From Xenorhabdus ehlersii (GTDB lineage: Bacteria; Pseudomonadota; Gammaproteobacteria; Enterobacterales; Enterobacteriaceae), in the NCBI RefSeq assembly GCF_003610465.1, contig NZ_RAQI01000006.1, positions 62,001-126,000 of the forward strand: a stretch of 64,000 bases of DNA. Reading direction: 5' to 3'. Made by a program: the position numbers and the translations under genes. The notes below the pieces were generated by a model that was given only the letters and a program-made list of their open reading frames with translations, ran no database searches and had not been told where the DNA came from. Shown here in pieces: positions 30,233 through 40,520 of the stretch; position 1 is the stretch's first letter; every line of letters begins with the position of its first letter.

Positions 30233-31510
30233 GTGACAAAAAATATCCCAGCTATTCGTGGCATGAACGACTGCCTTCCTGCTGAAACGGCCATCTGGCA
30301 ACGAGTTGAATCTACAGTAAAGCGTGTGCTGTCAGGTTACGGTTTTAGCGAAATTCGGACACCGATTGTAGAGCAGACCCCGTTATTCAAACGTGCAATT
30401 GGGGAAGTAACTGATGTTGTCGAAAAAGAGATGTATACCTTTGACGATCGCAATGGTGAAAGCTTGACCCTGCGCCCAGAAAATACCGCAGGATGTGTCC
30501 GTGCCGGTATTCAGCATGGTCTGCTGTACAATCAGGAACAGCGCTTATGGTATATCGGGCCTATGTTCCGTTATGAGCGTCCACAAAAAGGCCGTTACCG
30601 TCAATTCCATCAGTTAGGCGCTGAAGTGTTTGGCTTACAAGGGCCAGATATTGATGCTGAACTTATTTTAATGACAGCACGTTGGTGGCGCGAGCTCGGC
30701 ATTGCTGATCACGTCACACTTGAATTGAACTCAATTGGTTCATTAGAAGCCCGTGCAAATTATCGTGAGGCACTGGTGGCATTCCTTGAACAACATAAAG
30801 AGAAATTGGACGAGGATTGTCAACGCCGTATGTATACCAATCCACTGCGTGTATTGGACTCTAAAAACCCTGAAATTCAGCAACTTTTAAATGATGCGCC
30901 GGAGTTGTTTGATTATCTTGATGCCGAGTCAAAAGAGCACTTTGATGGATTGTGTCAGCTACTTGATAGCGCAGGGATCAAATACCGCATTAACCAGCGT
31001 CTGGTTCGCGGCCTGGATTATTACAACCGTACGGTTTTTGAATGGGTGACATCAGCGTTGGGTGCGCAGGGAACCGTCTGTGCCGGCGGTCGTTACGATG
31101 GCTTGGTTGAACAATTGGGCGGTAAGGCAACACCAGCGGTTGGTTTTGCCATGGGCATGGAACGTATGGTCCTGTTGGTGCAGGAGGTCAATCCTGACTT
31201 TGTTGCAGATCTGACCGTTGCCGATGTTTATTTCTCTTCCTTTGGTGAAGGTAGCCAGCAAGCGGCATTGATATTGGCCGAAAAAATCCGTGATCAACTG
31301 CCAGAATTGCGTTTGATGACCAACCATGGCGGTGGTAACTTTAAGAAACAGTTAACACGTGCAAGTAAACACGGTGCCAAAGTTGCCTTGATTTTGGGAG
31401 AAGATGAAATTCAGGCAGGCAATATTACAGTGAAAGATTTACGCAACGGTGAACAAGAAACGTTGTCACAACAAGCGGTCGCAGCGCGTTTGAGCGAACT
31501 GTTAGGCTAA
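30233..31510 (+). CDS. hisS: Histidyl-tRNA synthetase
   Basis: HisS is a class II aminoacyl-tRNA synthetase that charges tRNA-His. It has 425 residues. Motifs include RGMNDCLP at the N-terminus, motif 2 [17 protein letters not shown], the histidine-specific [15 protein letters not shown] and motif 3 GFAMGMERM. The start codon is GTG at 30233. Confidence 0.96.
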   Translation: MTKNIPAIRGMNDCLPAETAIWQRVESTVKRVLSGYGFSEIRTPIVEQTPLFKRAIGEVTDVVEKEMYTFDDRNGESLTLRPENTAGCVRAGIQHGLLYNQEQRLWYIGPMFRYERPQKGRYRQFHQLGAEVFGLQGPDIDAELILMTARWWRELGIADHVTLELNSIGSLEARANYREALVAFLEQHKEKLDEDCQRRMYTNPLRVLDSKNPEIQQLLNDAPELFDYLDAESKEHFDGLCQLLDSAGIKYRINQRLVRGLDYYNRTVFEWVTSALGAQGTVCAGGRYDGLVEQLGGKATPAVGFAMGMERMVLLVQEVNPDFVADLTVADVYFSSFGEGSQQAALILAEKIRDQLPELRLMTNHGGGNFKKQLTRASKHGAKVALILGEDEIQAGNITVKDLRNGEQETLSQQAVAARLSELLG

Positions 31511-31524
31511 GGAGAAAGACTCTA

Positions 31525-32145
31525 GTGCAAGTCTATACCACAGAAACTGAACAAGTTGACGCGATCAAGCGTTTTTTATCTACCAACGGTAAATACCTTG
31601 CTGTTGGCCTGGTGCTAGGCATTGGTGCTTTGTTGGGTTGGCGTTACTGGCAGAGTCATCAAACCAACCAATTACATAATACGGCGGCAGTATTTGAAGA
31701 ATTGAACAAATCATTGGCGTCGGGGTCGAAAGAAAATGTTGTTGCCGTAGAAAAGTTCGCTAATGAAACGGGCAATGTCTACGGTGTTATGGCTGATCTG
31801 GAACTGGCAAAACAGGCTATTGCTCAGAATGATCTGGCTCAGGCAGAGAAAAATTTGCTAGCGGCATCCGGTAAAGCCAAAGATGAGAATATGCAGGCAT
31901 TGTCTAACCTTCGTCTGGCTCGGGTTCAATTGGCGGAAGATAAAGCAGAAGTTGCGTTGAAAACGCTGGATTTGGTCAAAGGCAAAGGCTGGCAGGTTAT
32001 GGTTGAGGATATTCGTGGGGATATTCTGGCTAAAAAAGGGGATATTGCTGGCGCACGTGCAGCTTATTCCACAGGGCTTGGACTTGATGGCCCGCAGGTA
32101 ATTAAGGATTTTATGAAAATCAAACTTAATAATTTATCCAACTAA
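31525..32145 (+). CDS. yfgM: Ancillary SecYEG translocon subunit YfgM
   Basis: YfgM is an inner-membrane protein with a periplasmic TPR-like domain that works with PpiD near the Sec translocon and modulates the Rcs response. It has 206 residues. One membrane helix lies at about 21-40 (YLAVGLVLGIGALLGWRYW) and the C-terminus ends MKIKLNNLS, as in E. coli. The start codon is GTG with AAGGAG 9-10 bases upstream, close behind hisS. Confidence 0.92.
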   Translation: MQVYTTETEQVDAIKRFLSTNGKYLAVGLVLGIGALLGWRYWQSHQTNQLHNTAAVFEELNKSLASGSKENVVAVEKFANETGNVYGVMADLELAKQAIAQNDLAQAEKNLLAASGKAKDENMQALSNLRLARVQLAEDKAEVALKTLDLVKGKGWQVMVEDIRGDILAKKGDIAGARAAYSTGLGLDGPQVIKDFMKIKLNNLSN

Positions 32146-32161
32146 GGGAGCCAACTTCATA

Positions 32162-33334
32162 ATGCAGCTGCGAAAAACACTCTTGGTTGGGCTGGTTGCT
32201 TCTGTTCTGCTGGCAGGTTGTTCAAGTGAACAGGATACGGTAACAATGTCACCGTTACCGAAGGTTGAAAATCAATTCAAACCTCGTATCGTTTGGGATA
32301 AGTCCGTTGGGAGTGGTACGGGGGAGTATTACTCTCATTTATCACCAACCTGGCAGGGTTCAACAGCTTATGTTGCTGACCGTCATGGTGTTGTCAAAGC
32401 ATTTGATATAGACAGCGGCAAAGAGATATGGGCAACGGATCTGTCAGAAAAAGCAGGTTTATTGTCATCTCGTTTGCCAGCGCTGCTTTCTGGTGGTTTG
32501 ACTGTATCCGGTGATCGTCTGTATGTTGGAACAGAAAAAGCAAAAATCATCGCGCTGGATGCAACGAACGGTAAGGTTGAATGGGAATCGACGGTTGCTG
32601 GCGAAGCGTTGTCCCGTCCTGTAGTGAGTGATGGTTTTGTCTTGATTCATACCGGCAATGGTATGTTGCAGGCATTACACGAAACTGATGGTAATATTGC
32701 CTGGTCAGTTAACATGGATACACCTTCATTATCCGTTCGTGGTGAATCCGCTCCTGCCGTAGCCTATGGTGCAGCTATTGTAGGTGGTGACAATGGCCGT
32801 ATTAGTGCGGTGCTGTTGTCTGAGGGGCAACTAATTTGGCAACAGCGTATTTCTCAGGTAACGGGTTCTACCGAAATAGATCGCTTGAATGATGTCGATA
32901 TGACTCCGGTCATTTCTGACAATGTTATTTACGCGATTGCTTATAATGGCAATTTGGTGGCAATGGATATGCGTTCAGGCCAAATCATCTGGAAGCGTGA
33001 TCTGGGATCGGTGCATGATATGGTGGTCACTGACAGCAACATTTTCATTGTTGATCAAGATGATCGTATTTTGTCCCTGCGCAAGAGTGATGGCGTGACA
33101 TTATGGTCGCAAAATGATCTCTTGCACCGTAACCTGACAGCTCCGGAAATGTACAATGGCTATCTGGTTGTTGGTGATGCTGAAGGTTACTTGCATTGGT
33201 TGAATATGGCTGATGGCAAATTTGTGGCGCAGAACAAGGTTGATGGTTCCGGCCTGTTGAGTCGTCCGGTTGTTGCCAGCGATAAACTGATGTTGCAAGC
33301 GAAGGACGGGACAGTTTATCTGTATACCCGCTAA
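32162..33334 (+). CDS. bamB: Outer membrane assembly lipoprotein BamB
   Basis: BamB is an eight-bladed beta-propeller lipoprotein of the BAM complex that inserts outer-membrane proteins. It has 390 residues. The lipobox LLAGC places the lipidated Cys at residue 20, followed by repeated PQQ-like blades (GKEIWATDL, GKVEWEST, GNIAWSVN, GQLIWQQR, GQIIWKRD). A terminator follows. Confidence 0.95.
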   Translation: MQLRKTLLVGLVASVLLAGCSSEQDTVTMSPLPKVENQFKPRIVWDKSVGSGTGEYYSHLSPTWQGSTAYVADRHGVVKAFDIDSGKEIWATDLSEKAGLLSSRLPALLSGGLTVSGDRLYVGTEKAKIIALDATNGKVEWESTVAGEALSRPVVSDGFVLIHTGNGMLQALHETDGNIAWSVNMDTPSLSVRGESAPAVAYGAAIVGGDNGRISAVLLSEGQLIWQQRISQVTGSTEIDRLNDVDMTPVISDNVIYAIAYNGNLVAMDMRSGQIIWKRDLGSVHDMVVTDSNIFIVDQDDRILSLRKSDGVTLWSQNDLLHRNLTAPEMYNGYLVVGDAEGYLHWLNMADGKFVAQNKVDGSGLLSRPVVASDKLMLQAKDGTVYLYTR

Positions 33335-33367
33335 CTTCAGAGCGTGTTTTAAATAACACGAAATTAT

Positions 33368-33410
33368 ACGGCTCCTGGACAATAACAGGGGCCGTTTCGT
33401 CTTTTTAGTA
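33368..33410 (+). terminator. Terminator of bamB
   Basis: ACGGCTCCTG (33368-33377) pairs with CAGGGGCCGT (33386-33395), with one G-T pair. TTCGTCTTTTT follows. Confidence 0.85.
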
Positions 33411-33496
33411 TCTTTGTATCTTGCTGTGATGAACAATATTGAGATGTCACTTTCAGCAGGGTATCGATTTAAATCTAGTCATGAGGCATCAAGAAA

Positions 33497-34993
33497 ATGA
33501 TACCTGTTGTTGCGCTGGTTGGGCGCCCCAATGTTGGAAAATCCACCTTATTTAACCGATTAACCCGAACCAGAGATGCGCTGGTAGCGGATTTCCCTGG
33601 CTTAACCCGTGATCGTAAGTATGGACGGGCAGAGGTTGAAGGGCAGGAATTCATCATCATTGATACGGGGGGTATCGATGGTACGGAAGAAGGCGTAGAA
33701 ACGCATATGGCTACGCAATCTCTTATGGCCATAGAAGAGGCAGACATTGTTCTATTTATGGTTGACGCCAGATCGGGATTGATGCCTGCTGACCATTCGA
33801 TTGCCAAGCATCTGCGTAGTCGTGAAAAAGCAACTTTTTTGGTGGCGAATAAAACCGATGGTATCGATATTGATACCTCTATAGCTGAGTTTTATTCACT
33901 AGGTTTAGGGGATGTTTATTCCATCGCAGCTTCTCACGGCCGTGGTGTAACACAATTGATTGAACGTGTGTTGTTGCCGTTTTCTGATAAAGAAGAAACG
34001 GAAGAAGACGTTGAATTAACGGAAGAAGAGGCTAACGCAGCTTATTGGGCAGAAATGGAGCAAGCCGAATTGGATGCTTCTGCTGAACAAGAAAAAGAGG
34101 AGGAGGCATTTGATCCTACAACTTTGCCTCTGAAACTTGCAATTGTTGGCCGTCCTAATGTGGGTAAATCCACATTAACCAACCGTATTCTGGGTGAAGA
34201 GCGTGTTGTCGTTTATGATATGCCTGGTACGACCCGTGACAGCATTTATATTCCCATGGAGCGTGATGGCCGTGAATATATTTTGATTGATACAGCGGGC
34301 GTTCGTAAGCGTGGAAAAGTCACTGAAACGGTTGAAAAATTCTCTGTGATTAAAACGCTTCAGGCGATTGAAGATGCCAATGTTGTGTTACTGGTAGTGG
34401 ATGCTCGTGAAGGGATTTCTGATCAAGATCTCTCTCTGCTTGGTTTTATTCTTAACAGTGGTCGTTCCCTGGTTATTGCCATCAACAAATGGGATGGTAT
34501 GAATCAGGAAGACAAAGATCACGTTAAGGATATGCTTGAGCTACGTTTGGGTTTTGTTGATTTTGCCCGTATTCACTTTATTTCTGCACTACATGGTAGT
34601 GGTGTTGGGAATTTATTTGAGTCAATTCTGGAAGCCTATGAAAGTGCAACTCGCCGCGTTAGTACTTCCTTATTGACCCGTATAATGCGCATGGCAGAAG
34701 ATGATCACCAGCCGCCAATGATCCGTGGTCGTAGGGTGAAAATGAAATATGCCCATGCAGGTGGATATAACCCACCTATCGTGGTTATCCACGGTAATCA
34801 AGTAACAGATTTACCTGATTCCTATAAGCGTTATTTGATGAATTATTTCCGTCGTTCTTTGAAGGTGATGGGAACACCTATCCGCATCCAATTTAAAGAA
34901 GGGGCTAATCCTTATGCGGATAAGAAAAATACATTAACAGCAACTCAGCTCCGTAAACGTAAGCGTTTAATGGAACATCTGAAAAAACGGTAA
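33497..34993 (+). CDS. der: Ribosome-biogenesis GTPase Der (EngA)
   Basis: Der has two tandem GTPase domains and a KH-like C-terminal domain and acts in 50S subunit assembly. It has 498 residues against 490 in E. coli. The two P-loops are [15 protein letters not shown] near residue 8 and [15 protein letters not shown] near 218. An acidic Glu-rich linker lies between (about 165-205). A terminator follows, and gene order then breaks to the M4 peptidase cluster. Confidence 0.97.
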   Translation: MIPVVALVGRPNVGKSTLFNRLTRTRDALVADFPGLTRDRKYGRAEVEGQEFIIIDTGGIDGTEEGVETHMATQSLMAIEEADIVLFMVDARSGLMPADHSIAKHLRSREKATFLVANKTDGIDIDTSIAEFYSLGLGDVYSIAASHGRGVTQLIERVLLPFSDKEETEEDVELTEEEANAAYWAEMEQAELDASAEQEKEEEAFDPTTLPLKLAIVGRPNVGKSTLTNRILGEERVVVYDMPGTTRDSIYIPMERDGREYILIDTAGVRKRGKVTETVEKFSVIKTLQAIEDANVVLLVVDAREGISDQDLSLLGFILNSGRSLVIAINKWDGMNQEDKDHVKDMLELRLGFVDFARIHFISALHGSGVGNLFESILEAYESATRRVSTSLLTRIMRMAEDDHQPPMIRGRRVKMKYAHAGGYNPPIVVIHGNQVTDLPDSYKRYLMNYFRRSLKVMGTPIRIQFKEGANPYADKKNTLTATQLRKRKRLMEHLKKR

Positions 34994-35017
34994 TTATTTA
35001 AAAATATTGATATAAAT

Positions 35018-35046
35018 AGAGGGCTATTCTTAGCCCTTTATTATTT
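35018..35046 (+). terminator. Terminator of der
   Basis: AGGGCTA/TAGCCCT with loop TTCT (35020-35037) is followed by TTATTATTTA. The gap to 35226 is otherwise AT-rich without recognisable features. Confidence 0.85.
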
Positions 35047-35226
35047 ATGTATTTAAAGAATAGTTTAACCATCATAAAACAGAGCAGATAGAAATGATTT
35101 TAAAAATTAATCTAATTAGCTTTAAAATCTTTCAAACTTATCAATGGATTTATTGTATATTGAGTTTTATTAATTTAGGTATTTCTTTTTTATTATATTA
35201 AAAAGTATATAAATCAGATAGTAACG

Positions 35227-35463
35227 CTACTTTACTGGTAATGAATAACTATCTTCTGGTTCAGGATTTTTTCTATTTTTATACAATAAAGGATCATCCT
35301 CAGAGTTTAAGGCATCTTCTTTGGTTGATTGCTTCATGAGTTTGTTAACATGATCTAATGTTTTCAAAACATACTCTTTGTCATTAGCATCACAGGTTTT
35401 TGCAATATACTCCAATAAATAAGGGGGGATTATATTTTGTTTTTTTGCTTTATTGTCAATCAT
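35227..35463 (-). pseudogene. Propeptide-only remnant of a protealysin-like M4 peptidase
   Basis: This 78-residue frame matches only the N-terminal propeptide of the two M4 peptidases upstream. Compare IIPPYLLEYIAKTCDANDKEYVLKTLDHVNKLMKQ here with IIPPYLLEYVVKICGQIDKAYILKTLDHVYNLM in the next gene. The PPYLLEY motif, typical of protealysin precursors, is kept. The catalytic domain is entirely missing, and the C-terminal 25 residues are a Pro/Glu/Asn-rich tail. It is most simply a degraded third copy. It could instead still make a free propeptide that acts on its paralogues. Confidence 0.65.
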
Positions 35464-35652
35464 GATAATGCCCTATTTTGTATGTATGTTATGGTGTTGG
35501 TGTATATTTGTCCCAATCTGAATAGTAGCCAAACTAACCATGTTAGTCACTACTAAAAATGTAAATTTTTTTATGATATGACTTTTTATGATATGGCATG
35601 GAGGGATAAGATGATTAGTTTAATTAAATTAAGAGTAAATATATAAACGTAA

Positions 35653-35674
35653 TCAAGACCTTCCCTGGTCTTGA
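35653..35674 (-). terminator. Terminator of the first M4 peptidase gene
   Basis: TCAAGACC/GGTCTTGA around loop TTCCCT lies 25 bases beyond the peptidase stop. On the minus strand it is followed by a moderately T-rich stretch. Confidence 0.65.
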
Positions 35675-35698
35675 ATGATTAGAGAGGTATTACAACTT

Positions 35699-36757
35699 TT
35701 AGAGTAAAGTTCCGACTTGTTTCCATGAATGAGTCACAATATCTGAAATTTCCTTGCCAAATAATGTGCTAGCATTATCAACGGTTAGCTGTGCAAAATC
35801 ATTAAAACTGGCTTTGTGGGATAATCGTTTGTCTAATAATGTATTATACCAAATTTTTCCAGCTTGTTCCCAAGAATACCCTCCCAACTCTGTTGCCAAT
35901 AAATAGAATGCCTTATTAGGAATACCAGAATACTTGTGGACACCTCCATTATCATCTCTGACGGATAAATCTTGATATTGGTCCATATGACCAACTTGAT
36001 TATCTTTCGGGTTTGCTGTTCCAGGATTTTTGAATGAGCGCAAGGCAACATTAGGATCATTGTCCGGATTAAGTGCAGGGCCAAATATTCCCTGACCTAT
36101 CAACCAATCAGATTCGTTAGCCTTTTGGTTATTTGCATACTGTTTTACCATAATACCGAATACATCTGAGATCGATTCGTTTAATGCACCCGATTGATAG
36201 GCATAGTCAAGATTTGCTTCACTTTCAGTTACTCCATGAGTTAGTTCATGTGCAGTAATGTCAATGCAGGAAGTGAAATAGTTAAAATAAGGGGCATAAC
36301 CATCACCGAAGACCATTTGATTATTATCCCAAAATGCATTCATATAGTTTTTTTGGTAATGCACAGTAGCAACTAATTTAAGACCCTTGTTATCAATAGA
36401 ATTACGGCCAAAAATTTCCTGGTAAAATTCATATGTTTTACCAAGATAATTATAAGCCTCAGTAGCTGCAATATCATCAATCACAGCCATGCCTTCGCAT
36501 AAAATTAATTTATCCCCTGGGTATTGATCATTATATTCAGCATTGTAAATAGTTCTATTTAATTTGTTGTCAAAACCTGGCTGATATCCATGAATTAATA
36601 TATCCATTTCAGCAGAGCTGTTCATTAGATTGTAAACATGATCTAATGTTTTTAATATGTATGCTTTATCGATTTGGCCGCAAATTTTAACAACGTATTC
36701 CAATAAATATGGTGGGATGATACCAGATTTATTTAATTTGTCTTGATGATTGCGCAT
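35699..36757 (-). CDS. Protealysin/PrtS-like M4 zinc metallopeptidase, copy 1
   Basis: This is a 352-residue thermolysin-fold peptidase of the short-propeptide (protealysin) type. The N-terminal propeptide at about 10-50 carries PPYLLEY. The mature enzyme shows zinc ligands and catalytic residues H170-E171-x-x-H174 (HELTH), third ligand Glu194 (GALNESISDVFG), and the transition-state His in GGVHKYSGIPNKAFYL. No Sec signal peptide is seen, as in protealysin. PrtS of Photorhabdus belongs to this group and is linked to insect immune activation, so a role in the host is plausible. No emfourin-type inhibitor gene is adjacent. Confidence 0.88.
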   Translation of the reverse strand: MRNHQDKLNKSGIIPPYLLEYVVKICGQIDKAYILKTLDHVYNLMNSSAEMDILIHGYQPGFDNKLNRTIYNAEYNDQYPGDKLILCEGMAVIDDIAATEAYNYLGKTYEFYQEIFGRNSIDNKGLKLVATVHYQKNYMNAFWDNNQMVFGDGYAPYFNYFTSCIDITAHELTHGVTESEANLDYAYQSGALNESISDVFGIMVKQYANNQKANESDWLIGQGIFGPALNPDNDPNVALRSFKNPGTANPKDNQVGHMDQYQDLSVRDDNGGVHKYSGIPNKAFYLLATELGGYSWEQAGKIWYNTLLDKRLSHKASFNDFAQLTVDNASTLFGKEISDIVTHSWKQVGTLL

Positions 36758-36891
36758 AATGATACCCCCGTTTTTTAGATGTTATGCATATTTTTATCTC
36801 TAGGGACTTTAATTAATTATTAATCTAAATGATGATTTTTTCTACTAATGGAAGGTGTTTTTGTTGGGATATAAAATATTAATTTATAAAT

Positions 36892-36923
36892 ATGATAAAG
36901 GGTTATCCTTAACCCTTTATCAT
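36892..36923. terminator. Terminator of the second M4 peptidase gene
   Basis: A perfect 14-bp inverted repeat (36892-36905 and 36910-36923) with loop TCCT contains AAAGGGTTA/TAACCCTTT. It lies 68 bases after the stop of copy 2. The flanks are AT-rich on both sides. Confidence 0.75.
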
Positions 36924-36990
36924 TTATTTCAGGATTATCTTAACGTTACTGCTTAAAATATGAATTAGTATTTTATTAATGGTAATTTAA

Positions 36991-38061
36991 TTATTCTTCG
37001 GAAAGTAGAACACCAACTTCTTTCCAACCATGACTAACAATATCTGACGTTTTCTTGTTGAATAATTTTTCAGCATTATCAATCGTCAGTTTGGCAAAAT
37101 CTTCGAAATCTGCATCTGAAGATAGACGTTTATCCAGTAGCGTTTCATACCAAATTTTTCCTGCTTTTTCCCAGGCATAGCCTCCTAACTCCATCGCCAT
37201 TAAATAAAATGCCCTGTTAGGAATGCCTGAGTGTATGTGAACGCCGCCATTATCAATGATGAAGGGGAAATCTTCATATTGATCCATATGACCAACTTGC
37301 TTATCTCCAGAAAATGCACTTCCGGGGTTAATAAAGGTGCGTAAGCTAACATCGGATTTATTTTCTGGGTTAAATTTTGGTCCCAGTAAACCTTGGCCTA
37401 ATAGCCAATTGGATTCATCGACTTTTTGGTTATTAACATATTGTTTTACCATAATGCCAAATACGTCTGCGATGGATTCGTTAAGTGCGCCAGACTGATA
37501 GATATAATCCAGTCCAGCTTCGCTTTCGATAACACCATGGGTTAACTCATGAGCTATAATATCAATGGCAGAGGTAAAACGATTGAAGTATTTTCCATCA
37601 CCATCACCAAATACCATTTGTTTTCTGGTCCAGAATGCATTCAGATAATTTTTTCCATAATGTACTGTAGCAACTAACTTGATTCCTTTGTTATCAAGAG
37701 AATTGCGACCGAAAACTTTTTTATAGAATTCATGAGTTTTACCAATATACTCATAAGCCTCATTAACTGAATCATCTGAACTCTCTGGCATACCTTCACT
37801 GCGAGATAACTCTTCCCCTGGAAATTCCTCTTTATTCTTAGCATCATAGATAGTGCGATGTAGTTTATCGTTCACCTCTTTTTTAGCTTCTTGTTTATCC
37901 TGTTGAGAAATAGTTTCTTCAGCAGGAGCATTCATCAATTGATAAACATGACCTAATGTCTTTAATACATATTGATTAGTATATGCATCACAGTCATCAG
38001 AGATATGTTCCAGAACAAATGGAGGAATTAAGCTGTATATGTTGGTTTGATTATTGCTCAT
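36991..38061 (-). CDS. Protealysin/PrtS-like M4 zinc metallopeptidase, copy 2
   Basis: This 356-residue paralogue of the neighbouring peptidase keeps all catalytic features: PPFVLEHI in the propeptide (13-20), HELTH at 171-175, Glu195 in GALNESIADVFG, and GGVHIHSGIPNRAFYL. It differs mainly in the linker between propeptide and catalytic domain (about 48-75), which is Glu/Gln/Lys-rich, and in the C-terminal end. No signal peptide is evident. Close tandem arrangement and high similarity point to gene duplication followed by divergence. It is transcribed toward copy 1 with about 230 bases between. Confidence 0.88.
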   Translation of the reverse strand: MSNNQTNIYSLIPPFVLEHISDDCDAYTNQYVLKTLGHVYQLMNAPAEETISQQDKQEAKKEVNDKLHRTIYDAKNKEEFPGEELSRSEGMPESSDDSVNEAYEYIGKTHEFYKKVFGRNSLDNKGIKLVATVHYGKNYLNAFWTRKQMVFGDGDGKYFNRFTSAIDIIAHELTHGVIESEAGLDYIYQSGALNESIADVFGIMVKQYVNNQKVDESNWLLGQGLLGPKFNPENKSDVSLRTFINPGSAFSGDKQVGHMDQYEDFPFIIDNGGVHIHSGIPNRAFYLMAMELGGYAWEKAGKIWYETLLDKRLSSDADFEDFAKLTIDNAEKLFNKKTSDIVSHGWKEVGVLLSEE

Positions 38062-38266
38062 AATAATACCCTGTTTTGTTGTTAGATGTTGTATTCGTTT
38101 TTTCGGGCCCGGAGTGAATACTAGCTGTAATTAATAGGAGAGTCATTAGTGTGAGTATTGACTTTTTATGGCAGGGTATTGCTAATGAAAAATAATAAAT
38201 GTTTTTATCAGTATTATGATAAATAACCCATCTTTTTCAGATTAAATTTTTTATAAACAAGGAGTA

Positions 38267-38304
38267 AAACAGGAATAAAGAAATTGTCTTGTATTCCTGT
38301 TTTG
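38267..38304 (-). terminator. Terminator of hemF
   Basis: A perfect 12-bp stem AAAACAGGAATA/TATTCCTGTTTT with a 14-base loop lies just beyond the hemF stop. The T-rich end of the stem serves as the T run on the minus strand. Confidence 0.75.
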
Positions 38305-38309
38305 AATTG

Positions 38310-39263
<954 letters not shown>

Positions 39264-39285
39264 TTAATGAGATATCTTTTGTTTG

Positions 39286-39308
39286 TTTATATAATTGTTT
39301 ATACATAG
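39286..39308. repeat. Subterminal 23-bp direct repeat, left copy
   Basis: This 23-bp sequence (with core ATAATTGTTTATACATAG) recurs exactly and in direct orientation at 48819-48841. It lies inside the outer 21-bp repeats, 68 bases from the left one. It may be an integrase or excisionase binding site at both element ends, or an alternative attachment core. Confidence 0.75.
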
Positions 39309-39487
39309 AACGCTGAACAAACCTATAAACAAAACATAAGATAAGAACAATGTGAGAGAAAAGAAAGAATAAGAGTGAATTTGTGATCAATAAAACGAGG
39401 CTAATGTGCTAACCGTTCTGATCTTGTGAAGAAGTTGCGGTTTATCTCGCTGAAAGTTTTTAGGAGGGACAACTACGAATGTTACTG

Positions 39488-39925
39488 CTAGTGAGAAGAT
39501 AATCGTTGCGCGACAACGGCTGACGGCGGGTAAGGGTGCAAGGATTGTGGCTGTCCGTCTTTTCCCCAGACTATGACCGCATACGCATTACCATTCAGTA
39601 AGCAATGGCGCATCAGTGTTCGCTTAAACTGAAACGGGGTCTGGCAGTCGTTCGGGTATTCATTAAGCAGATAATCTACCGGGTGATCGCTCAACCATTC
39701 GCGGGATTCTTTCCCGTGCTGGTGCTGAACCCGATAGAGATAACAGGGCATGGTGGCAATGGCTTCACTAATCACCGTGACGGCATTCATCACGGCAGGT
39801 AAACCCTCGGCGGTTGAGGGGGAAACATGCTCGCCGGATTTGGTATTAGACATACCCGCCAGAGAAAGAAACTCATCAATACTGATACTACGAGTCTCAG
39901 CGGCTTTACGCTTAAAAGGCCACAT
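39488..39925 (-). pseudogene. HK97-family phage portal protein, truncated
   Basis: The 145 residues correspond to the N-terminal part of HK97-type portals (about 400 residues). Recognisable are GLPAVMNAVTVISEAIATMPCYLYR and DHPVDYLLNEYPNDCQTPFQFKRTLMRHCLLNGNAYAVI. Similarity ends after SAVVAQRL and a stop follows three codons later, near the island's left end. A portal without its core and crown cannot form the dodecamer, so it should be non-functional. It follows the protease gene by 2 bases. Confidence 0.85.
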
Positions 39926-39927
39926 AA

Positions 39928-40476
39928 CTACACCTCAGACAGTTGCAGCCAGTAATGACACAAATCCACATCATGGGATTTGAGAGCATTCAAAGAGCGC
40001 TTGGCAATCTCAACACCGCTTTCAGGATAGGCGGGCAAACTGGTGATGGTGATTTCCCTCAGTTCCGCTTCTAATACCGTCCTGATATAAGGCTCCTGAC
40101 CAATATCCCACTGATCTTTTAGCGCCCTGAATCCAAAGGACATACCGGAAATATCACCCCGTTCAACCAGAGTCAGCACATCACGCCCCAATTGCGTATC
40201 AGGCGGGGTTAGTTCGAAGCGTAATCCGGTGGCATCTTCGGTCAACTTCAACGTGCCAGATGTAGTACGGCCTAACAGGTTCATGTGATCATGCTCATAC
40301 AATGCCCTGACATCTGCACTTGCTGTTAAGCTGGCACTAAATGCATTCGGGGCGAACTGTTCGACAAACTCATCCCACAGGATTTGGGATCGGCTGTTCC
40401 ACTTAATCACATAACCGGTCAGTTTTTTATCACTGGCAGACAGGGAGGCAGTGCGGATTTCAAAATCATTATTCAT
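39928..40476 (-). CDS. HK97-family prohead protease
   Basis: This is a 182-residue caudoviral prohead serine protease (U35/S78 type) that matures the capsid. Conserved stretches are LTGYVIKWNSRSQ, EQFAPNAF, ALYEHDHMNLLGRT (with the catalytic His region) and RGDISGMSFGFRAL (catalytic Ser region). It has full length and sits between capsid and portal genes as in HK97-type modules, read from right to left. Confidence 0.88.
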   Translation of the reverse strand: MNNDFEIRTASLSASDKKLTGYVIKWNSRSQILWDEFVEQFAPNAFSASLTASADVRALYEHDHMNLLGRTTSGTLKLTEDATGLRFELTPPDTQLGRDVLTLVERGDISGMSFGFRALKDQWDIGQEPYIRTVLEAELREITITSLPAYPESGVEIAKRSLNALKSHDVDLCHYWLQLSEV

Positions 40477-40520
40477 CTTATGGACTCCAAGGCAGTCAAG
40501 GGGCTTTTCGCCCCTCTCGC

